Shown here piece by piece: positions 63,700 through 64,000 of a DNA stretch of 64,000 nucleotides. The stretch is from Acetobacter fallax (GTDB lineage: Bacteria > Pseudomonadota > Alphaproteobacteria > Acetobacterales > Acetobacteraceae), in assembly GCF_011516735.1 (NCBI RefSeq), contig NZ_WOSX01000005.1:83105-147104 (forward strand). The letters run 5' to 3'. Position 1 is the stretch's first letter. Each line of letters begins with the position of its first letter. The notes beneath the pieces were generated by a model. It saw nothing but the letters and a program-made list of their open reading frames with translations, had not been told where the DNA came from and did not search any database. A program made the position numbers and the translations under genes.

Positions 63700-63890
63700 A
63701 GTATTTCGCAGGTTGTGCAAATAAGCATTCCTGAGCCAGCTTACAGACAGAATTGCCCCCAACCGGACAGGCGCTTCCTGATCCATGTCTGGCACAGATC
63801 AGGAAACGCACACCAGCAAGTGCAGGCCACTCTGTACATCCGGCCATCTGGCACCCGAAATTGACACATCTGCGCGAGGCAGATTTCCGC
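63700..63890. other. Gap after the desaturase
   Basis: No gene or repeat module seen. A terminator for the desaturase is not obvious. Confidence 0.35.
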
Positions 63891-63891
63891 T

Positions 63892-64000
63892 AGAGCACAA
63901 TCCGATCTAATAGGTTCATTTTAAGGATTCCCATACTGGTCGAAATCTGATTCATACTATGTGCCGGTATGGAGGCCGGCCCGTATGACCCGAGCCCTGT
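63892..64000 (+). mobile_element. Probable left end of an insertion sequence with transposase start (IS630-like)
   Basis: Beyond about 63892 the sequence reads AGAGCACAATCCGATC and so on, then GGAGG followed at 63985 by ATG ACC CGA GCC CTG (MTRAL), which is how many IS630-family transposases in this bacterial family begin. Only five codons are visible, so family assignment is a guess based on the start and its leader. No matching right end can be seen inside the window. Confidence 0.45.

Overview
The window looks like a chromosomal segment of an acetic acid bacterium (Acetobacteraceae, Alphaproteobacteria). The main reasons are a pentose-phosphate operon containing a fused transaldolase/glucose-6-phosphate isomerase, gluconate kinase, 6-phosphogluconate dehydrogenase and transketolase; a Hint-domain surface protein of a type expanded in that family; a periplasmic sugar dehydrogenase-like protein; and high G+C throughout. 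Genus cannot be fixed from sequence alone; the flagellar genes argue for a motile lineage. No rRNA, tRNA or CRISPR array was seen.

Layout: 1-304, start of a HerA-like ATPase cut by the window edge. 0.5-1.7 kb, a flavoprotein. 1.9-6.6 kb, flagellar genes: flgB-flgC-fliE-fliQ-fliR-flhB on the minus strand and fliO-fliP divergent on plus (export gate, proximal rod, rod/MS-ring junction). 7.1-10 kb, a gamma-glutamyltransferase-like lipoprotein with altered catalytic positions and an unknown lipoprotein. 10.2-12.8 kb, ispH, then thrB-rnhA. 12.9-16.4 kb, a 1172-residue protein joining AIDA-type repeats, a Hint autoprocessing domain, a beta-rich module and a GT4-type glycosyltransferase, the most unusual gene here. 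16.6-22.7 kb, a small secreted protein, amtB, gor, fpr and two small exported proteins. 23.6-31.2 kb, an S10 peptidase, a YVTN beta-propeller, tsaD divergent from hemC, and hemD.

31.5-41.4 kb is a minus-strand carbohydrate block: tkt, terminator, tal-pgi, gnd, two tandem Cof-type HAD phosphatases, pgl, rpiA, gntK. Its products take gluconate or glucose 6-phosphate through the oxidative branch and recycle pentoses through the non-oxidative branch. Then purD, xseA with a small membrane protein, a TonB-dependent receptor followed by a secreted PQQ-type dehydrogenase-like protein, and clpB behind a good RpoH-type heat-shock promoter. 53.2-56.7 kb is nadA-nadB-nadC (de novo NAD synthesis) behind a 19-bp palindrome. 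57-63.7 kb holds trhO overlapping a two-gene polysaccharide-type ABC exporter, a lipoprotein lytic transglycosylase with a SPOR domain, an exported peroxiredoxin and an AT-richer fatty-acid desaturase; the window ends at what looks like the left end of an insertion sequence.

Two non-coding structures stand out. A family of modular palindromic repeats fills about a dozen gaps as mosaics of four or five hairpin modules in both orientations, and has entered the 3' ends of nadB and nadC. Separately, 52912-53061 is a 150-bp element with 16-bp perfect terminal inverted repeats and a 5-bp target duplication (TTAAG): a MITE.
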